Assembly: GCF_030068605.1 (NCBI RefSeq)
Contig: NZ_JASJOU010000010.1
Span: 62,001-126,000, forward strand
Length of the DNA stretch: 64,000 nucleotides
Origin: Xanthocytophaga agilis
GTDB taxonomy: Bacteria; Bacteroidota; Bacteroidia; Cytophagales; 172606-1
Direction: 5' to 3'
Shown: positions 37,982 to 46,623 of the stretch, piece by piece
How positions within the stretch are numbered: the first letter of the stretch is position 1
Layout: each line of letters begins with the position of its first letter
Translations under genes and position numbers: made by a program
The notes under the pieces: generated by a model
What the model was told of the DNA's origin: nothing
The model's input: the letters and a program-made list of their open reading frames with translations, nothing else
Database searches by the model: none

Positions 37982-38570
37982 TCTTAATTGATGTTTTGGC
38001 TAGTCGTCTGCTTTTGATTTTGCGAACAATAAAGCGAATGGAAATGATAAGGAGGATACTAACAACGATGGCTGTGATAACAGGGATGAAAATCGCTAGT
38101 AGCGATATCACTGCCGCCCCTCCTATCTCTCCTGTTGCTACAAGTGAGTTGCCTGCACCGCCAGTAACTGTAGTAGAGGCAATACGTAGTGCCGCTGTGC
38201 CTCCACTTATTAGTGTAGCTGTACCACCACCTGCTATAATAGCCAGTGTCCATTTGAGCAGAGGATCAATGTCTGTCACAAAGCTACTCATGACCAGAGT
38301 ACCTGCAATGGTAGAAGCAGGTGTAGCAATTACATCCAGCAGATGATCAAACCATGGAATATAATAGCCCAGTATTTCGATAAGGGTTGCCGTACCAAAG
38401 AGTATGATAGCAGACAAGGTACCTATCCATGCAATGCCTTCCGGGAGGGTAAGCCAATGATTATATCCTGCAATGCCTGCAACAAAGAAAGGAACGAAGA
38501 TTCGAAATCCCGTTGCAGCACTTAATCCAAAACCAAGTAAAACGCTTAATACCCATTCCATACTGAACAT
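37974..38570 (-). CDS. DUF4126 membrane protein
   Basis: A 198-residue inner-membrane protein with about five Gly/Ala-rich hydrophobic helices. The N-terminal LLGFGLSAATGFRIFVPFFV and the Gly/Thr-rich middle match DUF4126. No enzymatic motif is seen. A Lys/Arg-rich C-terminus (IVRKIKSRRLAKTSIKNV) is probably cytosolic. It overlaps the SUKH-like gene downstream by 8 bp. Function unknown. Confidence 0.82.
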   Translation of the reverse strand: MFSMEWVLSVLLGFGLSAATGFRIFVPFFVAGIAGYNHWLTLPEGIAWIGTLSAIILFGTATLIEILGYYIPWFDHLLDVIATPASTIAGTLVMSSFVTDIDPLLKWTLAIIAGGGTATLISGGTAALRIASTTVTGGAGNSLVATGEIGGAAVISLLAIFIPVITAIVVSILLIISIRFIVRKIKSRRLAKTSIKNV

Positions 38571-38639
38571 TTATTCTGATGAAAATGATGGGACTGATGT
38601 ACTACATGAAGTATTCTCTTACCTGGATAATCCGAATAC

Positions 38640-39074
38640 TTATTTTACCCGCTTCCAGACAACTGTTTTGCCAATTAGCGAAATGCCTACAAATCCCCGA
38701 ACTTCTAATGTATCGGGATCTTTTAAAGTCATTTTACAGCTATAATCTTTTCCTTCTTCCGGATTGTAGATTCTACCATCTTCCCACACATTATCCTCAT
38801 CATACGTAAAATCCCGTAAGTTTATCAATCCCAGTATAGGTTGAGTACGTTTTTTTTCATCCGGATTTTTTTTGTCTGCCTTAGGCTTGCCTTCTGTGTC
38901 ATTAGGTTCTGCTAGCCAGACAATTTTTCCAAAATATTTGTCACCTTGTTTGTAAATCTGTACTCTTCCTTTTCCTGTAAACCATGTGCCGACTACAGCA
39001 TCAGGTCCTTTCTGTGCATAGCACAATACAGATGTAAGAATACATGCAAATGTTAATACGAGGCTTTTTTTCAT
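38640..39074 (-). CDS. DUF2147 secreted protein
   Basis: A 144-residue protein with signal peptide (MKKSLVLTFACILTSVLCYA) and one lipocalin-like DUF2147 domain: VVGTWFTGKGRVQIYKQGDK, then GKIVWLAEP, QPILGLINLRDFTYDED, and DTLEVRGFVGISLIGKTVVW. The domain is periplasmic and has no known activity. A hairpin at 39111-39159 lies upstream, between this gene and the rhodanese gene. Confidence 0.88.
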   Translation of the reverse strand: MKKSLVLTFACILTSVLCYAQKGPDAVVGTWFTGKGRVQIYKQGDKYFGKIVWLAEPNDTEGKPKADKKNPDEKKRTQPILGLINLRDFTYDEDNVWEDGRIYNPEEGKDYSCKMTLKDPDTLEVRGFVGISLIGKTVVWKRVK

Positions 39075-39110
39075 ATGTCAATCTAGTAGACAAAGGAGAT
39101 GTAATGCAGA

Positions 39111-39159
39111 AGTTATCAGTTACAAGCATTGGATAAAAATGCATTTATAACTGATAACT
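39111..39159 (-). terminator. Hairpin between rhodanese and DUF2147 genes
   Basis: Perfect 12-bp arms AGTTATCAGTTA and TAACTGATAACT, with a weaker inner GCATT/AATGC pair. No T-run follows, so it may be a processing or weak termination structure instead of a classical terminator. Confidence 0.45.
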
Positions 39160-39170
39160 CTGTTCGTGAT

Positions 39171-39488
39171 TTAATATTGTGGTACACTTGGGTCAATTTC
39201 TGCAGACCATGCCAGAATACCACCTTTCAGATTGTATAGATTATCAAATCCGTGTTGTTGTTCCAGGTATTGCACAATCCGTCCACTACGGGCACCGCTA
39301 CGACAGTGTATAATCACTTTTTTATCCCGGCTGATTTTATCTACATTATCTGGGATTTGTCCTTGAGGAATCAATTCTCCACATATATTGGCAATGTCAA
39401 ACTCATAAGGTTCACGAACATCTATCAGTTGGTAGTCTTCGCCCTTATCCTGTAGGTCTTTGAATTCGGTTACGGTAATCTCTTTCAT
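39171..39488 (-). CDS. Single-domain rhodanese-like protein
   Basis: A 105-residue rhodanese with the active-site loop HCRSGARSGR (Cys 62), preceded by QLIDVREPYEFDIANI and followed by a YNLKGGILAW segment, all typical of the PspE/GlpE-like family. It likely carries persulfide sulfur for sulfur transfer or detoxification in the cytosol (no signal peptide). Minus-strand TACATTTG at 39558-39551 may be its -7 element, without a clear -33 box. Confidence 0.9.
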   Translation of the reverse strand: MKEITVTEFKDLQDKGEDYQLIDVREPYEFDIANICGELIPQGQIPDNVDKISRDKKVIIHCRSGARSGRIVQYLEQQHGFDNLYNLKGGILAWSAEIDPSVPQY

Positions 39489-39745
39489 AAAACAATTATC
39501 TTATTGAAAATAACACTATTTTTTATTCACAAATCCTTAGAGGATTAGTACAAATGTAGAAAGGAAATGTTGTGGAAAAAAGTTTCCGGATAAAAACCAA
39601 TTTAGCCATACAGTTATATATTCAGGAACTTTTTACCAGGGTTTGTTATTGTTTTTTACATAGTTAGTGTTGTTTTGTAATTTAGAATACAGATTTGGTA
39701 AAACCTGATTCTAAAAACAAAAGTGATCTTATTTTATCTATACTC

Positions 39746-40165
39746 ATGAAAATAGAACTGCAACGTAAAAATAAGGCTGTTCATCTGGAGGCTGTTAATG
39801 AAGATGGGGCTACTATCCAGATAGATGGCTCTCCTGCTGTAGGTGGTGAAAATAAAGGTTTTCGTCCTATGCAATTGCTTTTAGCTGGCCTTGGAGGATG
39901 CAGCACCATTGATATTGTAGGAATTTTGAAGAAACAACGTCAGGAACTGGAAGATATCCGTGTAACTGTAGATGGGGAACGTGAGCCTAATGTAGAGCCT
40001 TCTTTGTTTCAGGATATCCATGTACATTTTACGCTTACAGGTAATCTGGACGAAGACAAAGTACGTAAGGCAGTTGACTTGTCTATGGAAAAATATTGTT
40101 CTGTTGCCAAAACCTTGGAGAAAACAGCTCGTATTACTTATGATTTTAAGATTGTAAAGCAATAA
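39746..40165 (+). CDS. OsmC-family protein
   Basis: A 139-residue OsmC/Ohr-type protein. After a beta-rich start (MKIELQRKNKAVHLEAVNED) comes the helical signature FRPMQLLLAGLGGCSTIDIV with the first catalytic Cys, and a second conserved Cys in MEKYCSVAKTLEKTARITY, so both redox cysteines of peroxide-reducing OsmC proteins are present. The frame opens at a TTG at 39695, but the ATG at 39746 fits the family. It lies before metZ. Confidence 0.9.
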   Translation: MKIELQRKNKAVHLEAVNEDGATIQIDGSPAVGGENKGFRPMQLLLAGLGGCSTIDIVGILKKQRQELEDIRVTVDGEREPNVEPSLFQDIHVHFTLTGNLDEDKVRKAVDLSMEKYCSVAKTLEKTARITYDFKIVKQ

Positions 40166-40204
40166 ATTCCCTGTTTTACTAAGTAAATATACTAGAGTTC
40201 ATAC

Positions 40205-40212
40205 TACATTTG
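40205..40212 (+). promoter_or_regulatory. Possible -7 element of the metZ promoter
   Basis: TACATTTG matches TAnnTTTG 28 bp upstream of the metZ ATG. The -33 region is AT-rich without a clear TTG at the right spacing. Confidence 0.45.
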
Positions 40213-40240
40213 CGTTTCTATAAAACGCACTCCGAAATAC

Positions 40241-41416
40241 ATGAAAAAAAAGAGCAGCCAGTTTGAAACCAATGCCGTTCGCGTACGTGCGGAACAGACT
40301 CCATTCCGGGAACATTCTACTCCCTTATTTTTAACGTCTAGTTTTACATTTGAAGATGCAGATCAGGCCAGCGCTTTGTTTGCAGATGAGATTCCCGGAA
40401 ATATTTATACTCGTTTTTCAAATCCCAATACGAGTGAATTTATTGACAAACTATGTGCGTTAGAGGGTGCAGAGGATGGTATTGCTACGGCGACAGGGAT
40501 GGCGGCTATGTTTACAAGTATGGCGGCCCTGGTAAGTAGCGGTGATCACATACTGGCTTCCCGTTCATTATTCGGATCTACACATCAGATTCTGACTCAG
40601 ATCTTTCCTCGCTGGGGTATTACACATACCTATGCAGATATAGACAAGCCTGAAACCTGGGAAGGATTAATCCAGCCTAACACAAAGATGATCTTTGTTG
40701 AAACTCCTTCCAATCCTTCGCTGGATATGATTGATTTGGAATGGTTAGGTGCGCTGGCAAATAAACATGGCATTATTCTGAATGTAGATAACTGCTTTGC
40801 AACACCTTATTTACAGAATCCAATCAAGTATGGCGCCCATCTTGTAACACATTCCGCTACCAAATTTATGGAAGGTCAGGGACGTGTGCTGGCAGGTGCA
40901 ATTGTAGGTAAAAAAGAGCTGATCAAAGAAATCCGTTTCTTTGCTCGTCATACTGGCCCCTCTCTATCACCTTTGAATGCCTGGACTCTTTCCAAAAGTC
41001 TGGAAACGCTGGCAGTTCGAATGGAACAACATTGCCGGAATGCGCTTCAGCTGGCAGAATGGCTGGAAAAACAACCTGACATTGAGAAAGTAATATACCC
41101 GTTTTTACCATCCTATCCACAATATGAGCTAGCAAAGAAACAAATGCGGCTAGGTGGACCTATGGTAAGTTTTATTGTAAAAGGTGGACTGGCAAAGGCG
41201 AAATCAGTACTAAACTCACTGAAGTTGGTTTCATTCAGCTCCAATCTGGGTGATACACGTAGTATTGCTACCAGTCCAGCTATCACTACTCATTCCAAAT
41301 TAAAGCCCGAAGAACGTGCCGCTGTTGGTATTGATGACGGTCTGATTCGAATTTCCGTAGGTCTGGAACATATTTCAGACATTATTGGAGATATCGAGCA
41401 GGCGTTACATAGCTGA
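40241..41416 (+). CDS. metZ: O-succinylhomoserine sulfhydrylase
   Basis: A PLP enzyme of the Cys/Met metabolism family (391 residues) that makes homocysteine from O-succinyl- or O-acetylhomoserine and sulfide. Key segments: YTRFSNPNTSEF (phosphate-binding region), ATGMAAMFTSMAAL, VDNCFATPYLQNP with the PLP-binding Asp, and HSATKFMEGQGR with the Schiff-base Lys (K208). The C-terminal SSNLGDTRSIATSPAITTHS is also conserved. Bacteroidota usually use this MetZ route. A cystathionine gamma-synthase or lyase is the close alternative. It is followed by a strong terminator. Confidence 0.9.
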   Translation: MKKKSSQFETNAVRVRAEQTPFREHSTPLFLTSSFTFEDADQASALFADEIPGNIYTRFSNPNTSEFIDKLCALEGAEDGIATATGMAAMFTSMAALVSSGDHILASRSLFGSTHQILTQIFPRWGITHTYADIDKPETWEGLIQPNTKMIFVETPSNPSLDMIDLEWLGALANKHGIILNVDNCFATPYLQNPIKYGAHLVTHSATKFMEGQGRVLAGAIVGKKELIKEIRFFARHTGPSLSPLNAWTLSKSLETLAVRMEQHCRNALQLAEWLEKQPDIEKVIYPFLPSYPQYELAKKQMRLGGPMVSFIVKGGLAKAKSVLNSLKLVSFSSNLGDTRSIATSPAITTHSKLKPEERAAVGIDDGLIRISVGLEHISDIIGDIEQALHS

Positions 41417-41453
41417 CATGACCAGATAAATGATTTTCTGACATTTGCTATAT

Positions 41454-41496
41454 AAACCTCTGCAAGAGTTGTACCTTTGCAGAGGTTTTTCTTTTT
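41454..41496 (+). terminator. metZ terminator
   Basis: Stem AAACCTCTGCA (41454-41464) and TGCAGAGGTTT (41478-41488), followed by TTCTTTTTG. A TACCTTTG sequence inside the stem resembles a -7 element but is better explained by the hairpin. Confidence 0.85.
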
Positions 41497-41585
41497 GCTA
41501 GTATAACTTTGATACTCAAAGGTTAGCTTCTTAAAAAACAGTTGAATAAAACCCTTCATTTTGCATTACGAATTCTGAAATTCCT

Positions 41586-42842
41586 ATGATTGCCCCTCCT
41601 ACAGATGCACTGACGATAGACGTTGAGAAAGCCTACAGTGTACTTAAAGATGTAGTGGTACGGACACCACTACAATATGATGCTCGCCTGTCAAAGAAAT
41701 ATGGCGCTGAGATTTATTTCAAACGAGAAGACTTGCAGGCAGTTAGATCCTATAAGATTCGTGGGGCATACTATAATATTTATAATCTTACAGAAGAACA
41801 GCGCGCAAAGGGCGTAGTTTGTGCCAGTGCTGGTAACCACGCTCAGGGATTTGCATCTGCCTGTAGCCAGATGAAAATCAAAGGCATTGTTTTCATGCCC
41901 CAGGTTACGCCTCGTCAGAAAATTGAACGTGTACGTCAATTTGGAGAAGACTGGGTTCGTATTGAACTAGTTGGAAATACTTATGATGAGGCTGCACATG
42001 CTGCCAGTCTATATTGTACAGAGAGGGAGATGACATACGTACATGCCTTTGATAACCTCAATACTATTGCCGGACAAGGCACTGTAGCTTACGAAATTCT
42101 GGAGGATATGCCAGATGTAGATATGGTAATATGTCCTGTAGGAGGTGGTGGACTGGCTGCTGGTGTTTCGTATTACATGAAGTCAAAACAACCTTCTATT
42201 CAGATTGTAGGTGTAGATCCACAAGGAGCACCTAAAATGGTAGAAGCATTAAAAGCAGGCTATCCTAAAATACTGGATAAGATAGATAACTTTATGGATG
42301 GGGTAGCTGTAAAAAAAGCAGGCAACCTGACGTTTGAATTTGTTCGTAGATATGTAGATAAAGTGATTGCTTCACCAGAAGGAAAAACCTGTACGGTGAT
42401 GATAGAATTATATCAGAATGAAGGACTTATTACAGAACCTGCCGGAGCAGTTTCGGTAGCAGCCCTTGAACAGCTTCAGGAAGATATTGCTGGCAAGAAA
42501 GTTGTATGTATCATCAGTGGTGGCAACAATGATATTGCCCGCTATGCGGAAGTAATAGATCGTAGTATGATTTATGAGGGATTAAAACATTACTTTATTG
42601 TGGAATTTCCTCAGAAGCCAGGTCAACTACTTCGATTCCTGCAACAGGTGTTAGGACCAACAGATGATATTGTTCGGTTTGAATACCTGAAAAGTACGAA
42701 TCGTGAATATGGTCCTGCATTGGTAGGAATTGAACTTACCAATAAAGATGATCTGACGGCATTGCTACAAAGAATGCAGGATCTGAACATCACCTACAAA
42801 AATGTGATGCAGGATGATGTACTGCGTAAATATTTAATGTAG
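41586..42842 (+). CDS. ilvA: Threonine ammonia-lyase (threonine dehydratase)
   Basis: IlvA converts threonine to 2-oxobutanoate, the first step to isoleucine. The 418-residue PLP enzyme shows the Schiff-base motif RSYKIRGAYYNI (K57), the SAGNHAQGFA and GGGGLAAGVS loops that hold PLP phosphate, and SGGNNDIARYAEV. The C-terminal ACT-like domain (about 330-418, FIVEFPQKPGQLLRFLQQVL) is single, as in the shorter IlvA forms, and may bind isoleucine for feedback control. No attenuator-like leader was recognised. Confidence 0.94.
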   Translation: MIAPPTDALTIDVEKAYSVLKDVVVRTPLQYDARLSKKYGAEIYFKREDLQAVRSYKIRGAYYNIYNLTEEQRAKGVVCASAGNHAQGFASACSQMKIKGIVFMPQVTPRQKIERVRQFGEDWVRIELVGNTYDEAAHAASLYCTEREMTYVHAFDNLNTIAGQGTVAYEILEDMPDVDMVICPVGGGGLAAGVSYYMKSKQPSIQIVGVDPQGAPKMVEALKAGYPKILDKIDNFMDGVAVKKAGNLTFEFVRRYVDKVIASPEGKTCTVMIELYQNEGLITEPAGAVSVAALEQLQEDIAGKKVVCIISGGNNDIARYAEVIDRSMIYEGLKHYFIVEFPQKPGQLLRFLQQVLGPTDDIVRFEYLKSTNREYGPALVGIELTNKDDLTALLQRMQDLNITYKNVMQDDVLRKYLM

Positions 42843-42881
42843 TAAATAAATAATAGGCTATTGTGTATTCTTTTTTATTAT

Positions 42882-43397
42882 ATGAATAACTCTTTGGGAA
42901 AGCGCCGTTTTCTTCTAACTTTTGTTCTTGTCTTTTCAATTTTCATTCTTTCTTCATTTAGAAAACATGAATTTCACTCCAGTTTGGCAGAAATCCATTA
43001 TAATCCTGCTACAAAATCGCTGGAAGTAAGTTTGCGTGTATTCTCTGATGATCTGGAAACCGCACTTTCCAAGGAAAATAAACGTACACTGAAAGTAGAG
43101 GACAATGCGACAATAGATCCATTTATCAAGCAGTATTTGTCAAGACATTTTGTGCTGGCAGATACAAAAAATGCAAAGAAATCTATTAACTGGGTAGGCA
43201 AAGAAATTACAGTAGATGTTACCTGGCTTTACTTCGAGATTCCTGTTACAGAAGAACTAAATGGGTTAAAAATAAATAATACACTGTTATTTGAATCGTT
43301 TGATGATCAGGTAAATATTGTGAATGTAATTTATAAGAGTCAAAAAAAAACCTATTTGTTTAAGTCAGATCAGACAACACAGACTATAGAACTTTAA
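42882..43397 (+). CDS. DUF6702 family secreted protein
   Basis: A 171-residue protein with an N-terminal signal sequence (RRFLLTFVLVFSIFILSS) and one beta-rich domain: HEFHSSLAEIHYNPATKSLE, then SLRVFSDDLETALSK and a hydrophobic C-terminal half. I recognise it as the DUF6702 type found widely in Bacteroidota, function unknown. I chose the ATG at 42882; the frame is open from a TTG at 42861. It lies 39 bp after ilvA and shares a bidirectional terminator with the convergent gene at 43413. Confidence 0.8.
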   Translation: MNNSLGKRRFLLTFVLVFSIFILSSFRKHEFHSSLAEIHYNPATKSLEVSLRVFSDDLETALSKENKRTLKVEDNATIDPFIKQYLSRHFVLADTKNAKKSINWVGKEITVDVTWLYFEIPVTEELNGLKINNTLLFESFDDQVNIVNVIYKSQKKTYLFKSDQTTQTIEL

Positions 43398-43398
43398 A

Positions 43399-43430
43399 AA
43401 AGAAAAACCGCTCTACAGCGGTTTTTCTTT
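43399..43430. terminator. Bidirectional terminator
   Basis: Perfect 14-bp arms AAAGAAAAACCGCT and AGCGGTTTTTCTTT with a four-base loop; its core CCGCT/AGCGG and flanking A/T runs serve both converging genes. It overlaps the end of the minus-strand gene at 43413. Confidence 0.88.
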
Positions 43431-43991
43431 TATTGGTTTTTTATATTGAGGTTTCCCTTTTCGGTAAGGGTCTTTTTGATCAGATTCCTTGTCAGTTTGT
43501 TGGGTAGGTACTGTATTACGACCTTTTGTTACTGCCTCACCCTTCTGTGAAGGAGCTGAAGCATTCTGCATATTGGCTTTTGAAGGATCACGTCTCATAG
43601 TATCTAGCCCAATTCCTCCATTCGAACTGCGGTTATACTCTGTACTTGGATCAGGACGGCTTGGCTCTGCAGTGGTCGAATTAGGTGTATTAGGGTTTAT
43701 ACTGGTAGGATCTGGCTTTGCCTCCTCTTTTCTATCTCCTGGCGTTTTTTCATGAGGTGTAGTTGAACCTGTTCCTCTGCTGGTATCTATAGTCTGATCT
43801 TTATCATTCTTATTCCCAATTGCTCTATCCTCATTCCGATTGACATCCTGGTTGTTTGTGCTCTGATTCTTATTTGAAGACTGACTGGTAGATTTGGGTT
43901 TATTCTGTTGTTCATTGGTCTTACTATTTTGCTGAGCCATTCCAGCAAACGAAAGTAGTCCCATACCAAATATCATTAATATCGTTTTCAT
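43413..43991 (-). CDS. Secreted low-complexity hydrophilic protein
   Basis: A 192-residue protein with a signal peptide (MKTILMIFGMGLLSFAGMA, then QQ) followed entirely by a disordered region rich in Asn, Gln, Lys, Ser, Thr, Pro and Asp; no hydrophobic core, Cys or repeats of fixed length. The C-terminus is basic (YKKPIKEKPL). I know no family. A possible role is a periplasmic linker, spacer or ion-binding polymer, but this is a guess. Its neighbour at 44107 has the same plan. Confidence 0.7.
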   Translation of the reverse strand: MKTILMIFGMGLLSFAGMAQQNSKTNEQQNKPKSTSQSSNKNQSTNNQDVNRNEDRAIGNKNDKDQTIDTSRGTGSTTPHEKTPGDRKEEAKPDPTSINPNTPNSTTAEPSRPDPSTEYNRSSNGGIGLDTMRRDPSKANMQNASAPSQKGEAVTKGRNTVPTQQTDKESDQKDPYRKGKPQYKKPIKEKPL

Positions 43992-44058
43992 AGTGGTACA
44001 TTTATAGTAAAATAATGCGGATAATCAAGAGCCTATCTTGCTTATCTGACCTGAATAG

Positions 44059-44096
44059 ATCAAAAGAGCAGAGATATAAATCTCTGCTCTTTTGAT
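44059..44096 (-). terminator. Terminator of the Pro/Gln-rich secreted protein gene
   Basis: Perfect 17-bp arms (44059-44075 and 44080-44096) around a four-base loop, with an A4/T4 border; core GAGCAGAGAT/ATCTCTGCTC. Confidence 0.85.
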
Positions 44097-44106
44097 ATGT
44101 TATTGC

Positions 44107-44595
44107 TTATCTAAGAGAATCCTTCCGGGAAGAATTGTTCATTGATTTTTTCTTTACTGTTGTACTTTTTTGAGTGGTAGTAGTACTTCGTTTGGTTTGA
44201 TTCTGAGAAGGAACTCTACCACTTGAATCTGCTCCCTGGATTTTGTTGCCATTTCCAGAAGGGACGGTTTGTTGCGGTTGCTGACCAGGTGTTTGACTAG
44301 GTACGCTCTGAGGTACTGTCTGGCTTGGCATAGTCTGTTCTGGTATACCCTGACTTTGGCTAGGTACTCCCGTATTAGGCACGCCTTGTGATTGACCCGG
44401 TACTGTGGTACTTGGTGTTGTTCTGCCTGGTGTACTTGGAACTGGCGTAGGTAATGGTGTACCTGGAGTAGGTGTACTAGGTACATTTGGATTTTGATAT
44501 ACTGTATCTCTTTTGTTTCCTGACGCAGGCGATTGCTGAGCAAATACACCATACGATACTAGCAGGATAGCGGCACTTAACATTAGCTTTTTCAT
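44107..44595 (-). CDS. Secreted Pro/Ser/Thr/Gln-rich low-complexity protein
   Basis: A 162-residue protein with signal peptide (MKKLMLSAAILLVSYGVFA, then QQ) and a disordered body with irregular repeats of the type VPSQ, VPGQSQG, PSTPG and TPLPTPV (about residues 38-120), then a basic Ser/Thr/Lys tail (KRSTTTTQKSTTVKKKS). No Cys, no folded domain. It resembles the protein at 43413 in plan (signal, QQ after cleavage, disorder, basic tail) though not in sequence. Unknown function. Confidence 0.7.
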   Translation of the reverse strand: MKKLMLSAAILLVSYGVFAQQSPASGNKRDTVYQNPNVPSTPTPGTPLPTPVPSTPGRTTPSTTVPGQSQGVPNTGVPSQSQGIPEQTMPSQTVPQSVPSQTPGQQPQQTVPSGNGNKIQGADSSGRVPSQNQTKRSTTTTQKSTTVKKKSMNNSSRKDSLR

Positions 44596-44892
44596 ATAAC
44601 TTGTATGTTAAATTAAGTTTTGATAATTGTAACTTTGTTATTTTCAGAACTTTCGTCTTCATTCCGACAACCAAAGAAGATAAAATAACATACCAATACG
44701 CAAAAAAGTGTATAAACGAAGAAAAGCTGGATACAGTGAAGCAACTTCTCCACAGTTGGGTAATAAAAGAAATAGATAGATGCATCAAATGGGTAAGACT
44801 TGGAAAGATTTGGCTTGTTTTTTCTTTTTATCTACATTTATAAGCAATAAAACATGTTTTTAACCTGACTTTTTAGATAAATACACAATACT

Positions 44893-46146
44893 ATGGCAGG
44901 TCCATTTGATAATAAACCGCTATGGGATCGCAGAGGATTCTTACGAAAAAGCCTGGTAGGAGCATTCAGTGCTACATTAGGTACCCAAATCGTTTTTGCT
45001 GAAAATATGCCCCGCTGGCATACACCATTAGCCTTACAGGCGGATAATCCGTTAAGCTTACCTGCTGGCAAACACAAGGATTTAATCATTCTGAACGATC
45101 GTCCCTGGAATGTTGAAACTCCGCCACACTTGCTGGATGATGAGATAACTCCTGTAGATAAGATGTTTATACGTAATAATGGGAATACACCTGAAAGTAT
45201 AGATCTGAAAAACTGGACTTTGACAATTGATGGTGAGTCTGTCAAAAAGCAAACAATTTTTAAGCTTAGCGAACTAAAAAAGAAATTCAAACCTTATACG
45301 TATCGGTTAGTATTGGAATGTGGCGGTAATGGACGTTCGGGATACTATCCAATAACTTCAGGTAATCAATGGCACGAAGGAGGCGTTAGTTGCGCCGAAT
45401 GGACGGGTGTGCGTCTGCGGGATGTGCTGGAAAGTGTAGGAATTAAAGATGATGCCATATATATTGGCTATTATGGAAAAGATGTCCATCTAAGTGGAGA
45501 TAGTTCCAAACCTGTTATCTCTCGTGGAGTTCCTATCAGGAAAGCATTGGAGGAAGAGACGCTACTTGCATGGGCTCTAAACGGACAAGATATCCCACTG
45601 ATTCATGGCTATCCTTTGCGATTGGTAATTGGTGGCTGGCCTGCATCTGTTTCTGGAAAATGGCTTTCCCGGATCTCTATACGCAATAAAGAGCATGATG
45701 GCCCAAAAATGGAAGGCCATTCCTATCGTGTGCCTGCTCATCCGATAGAGCCAGGAAGTAAAGTACCTGACAGCGAGCTGAAGATTATTGAATCTATGCC
45801 AGTAAAGTCAGTCATTACTTATCCTAAGTCAGGAGCTATTGTTCCGGAGGGCAAACCACTTGAGTTGCGTGGGCATGCCTGGGCAGGAGATCTGGAGGTG
45901 GCTGCAATGCAGGTCTCTATAGATTATGGTGCTACATGGATAACCTGTAATCTGAGAAAACCTCATAACCGACTGGCCTGGCAGCAGTGGTCTGTCACTA
46001 TTCCCTTTCCAAAGAAAGGATACTATGAAGTATGGGCAAAAGCAACGGATTCAAAAGGTGTAGCACAGCCTATGGTTATTCCGGCATGGAATCCTGGTGG
46101 GTACCTGAACAATGCCTGTCATCGTATTGCTGTAAAAGTAGAATAA
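44893..46146 (+). CDS. Sulfite oxidase-like molybdopterin oxidoreductase
   Basis: A 417-residue periplasmic molybdoenzyme of the sulfite oxidase family. The N-terminus has a twin-arginine pair (R13-R14, RRGFLRKSLVGAFSATLG), indicating Tat export of the folded cofactor-loaded protein. The molybdopterin domain (about 85-300) holds the family Cys in LVLECGGNGRSGYYP (C143), the ligand to Mo, and HGYPLRLVIGGWPASVSGKW. A C-terminal Mo-co dimerisation domain (about 305-415) follows. The cytochrome gene starts 20 bp later, so this is likely a SorAB-type sulfite dehydrogenase pair; other substrates remain possible. Confidence 0.9.
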   Translation: MAGPFDNKPLWDRRGFLRKSLVGAFSATLGTQIVFAENMPRWHTPLALQADNPLSLPAGKHKDLIILNDRPWNVETPPHLLDDEITPVDKMFIRNNGNTPESIDLKNWTLTIDGESVKKQTIFKLSELKKKFKPYTYRLVLECGGNGRSGYYPITSGNQWHEGGVSCAEWTGVRLRDVLESVGIKDDAIYIGYYGKDVHLSGDSSKPVISRGVPIRKALEEETLLAWALNGQDIPLIHGYPLRLVIGGWPASVSGKWLSRISIRNKEHDGPKMEGHSYRVPAHPIEPGSKVPDSELKIIESMPVKSVITYPKSGAIVPEGKPLELRGHAWAGDLEVAAMQVSIDYGATWITCNLRKPHNRLAWQQWSVTIPFPKKGYYEVWAKATDSKGVAQPMVIPAWNPGGYLNNACHRIAVKVE

Positions 46147-46165
46147 TCCTTGAGTCAATTACACT

Positions 46166-46579
46166 ATGCAATCTATAAAGGCTCAGACACTATTTTTAAT
46201 TGGAATTGCAGGAGCACTTCTGATGATGACAACGATGGAATTTCGGGGGAAAGCAGAAAGGAATGGTTTAACCACTGTACAGGATTCTATTCCTAAGCTT
46301 GATTCTACAACCGGATTAAAAATAGCTCCGGGATTTGATATGGTCCGGGCACAATGTACTGCCTGTCACTCTTCAAGACTAATCCTTCAGTATCGTGCTA
46401 CACGTGAAGGATGGAAAGAACGTATCCGCTGGATGCAACAAAAACAAAATCTATGGGATCTGGGGGAAAATGAACCCATAATACTGGACTACTTAGCCAA
46501 AAATTATGGTCCGGAGAAGAAAGAGGTTCGTAGAGAACCATTGCAACCTATAGAATGGTATAAACTTAATTCAAAATGA
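46166..46579 (+). CDS. Cytochrome c subunit paired with the molybdoenzyme
   Basis: A 137-residue protein with an N-terminal signal or anchor (about 7-24) and one heme site CTACHS (C64, C67, H68). Near the C-terminus the segment WKERIRWMQQKQNLW offers a Met that could be the second heme ligand. Only 20 bp separate it from the molybdoenzyme, so it probably takes electrons from it, as SorB does from SorA in known systems. Confidence 0.88.
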   Translation: MQSIKAQTLFLIGIAGALLMMTTMEFRGKAERNGLTTVQDSIPKLDSTTGLKIAPGFDMVRAQCTACHSSRLILQYRATREGWKERIRWMQQKQNLWDLGENEPIILDYLAKNYGPEKKEVRREPLQPIEWYKLNSK

Positions 46580-46623
46580 TAGAGAAGATACATTCTCTTT
46601 GCATTTTTTAAACTTGAAAAGAT

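Noticed and set aside
41472-41479. TACCTTTG upstream of ilvA as a -7 promoter element
   Set aside because: The bases form part of the metZ terminator stem (41454-41488), and the nearest TTTG is 24 bp away, outside the usual spacing.
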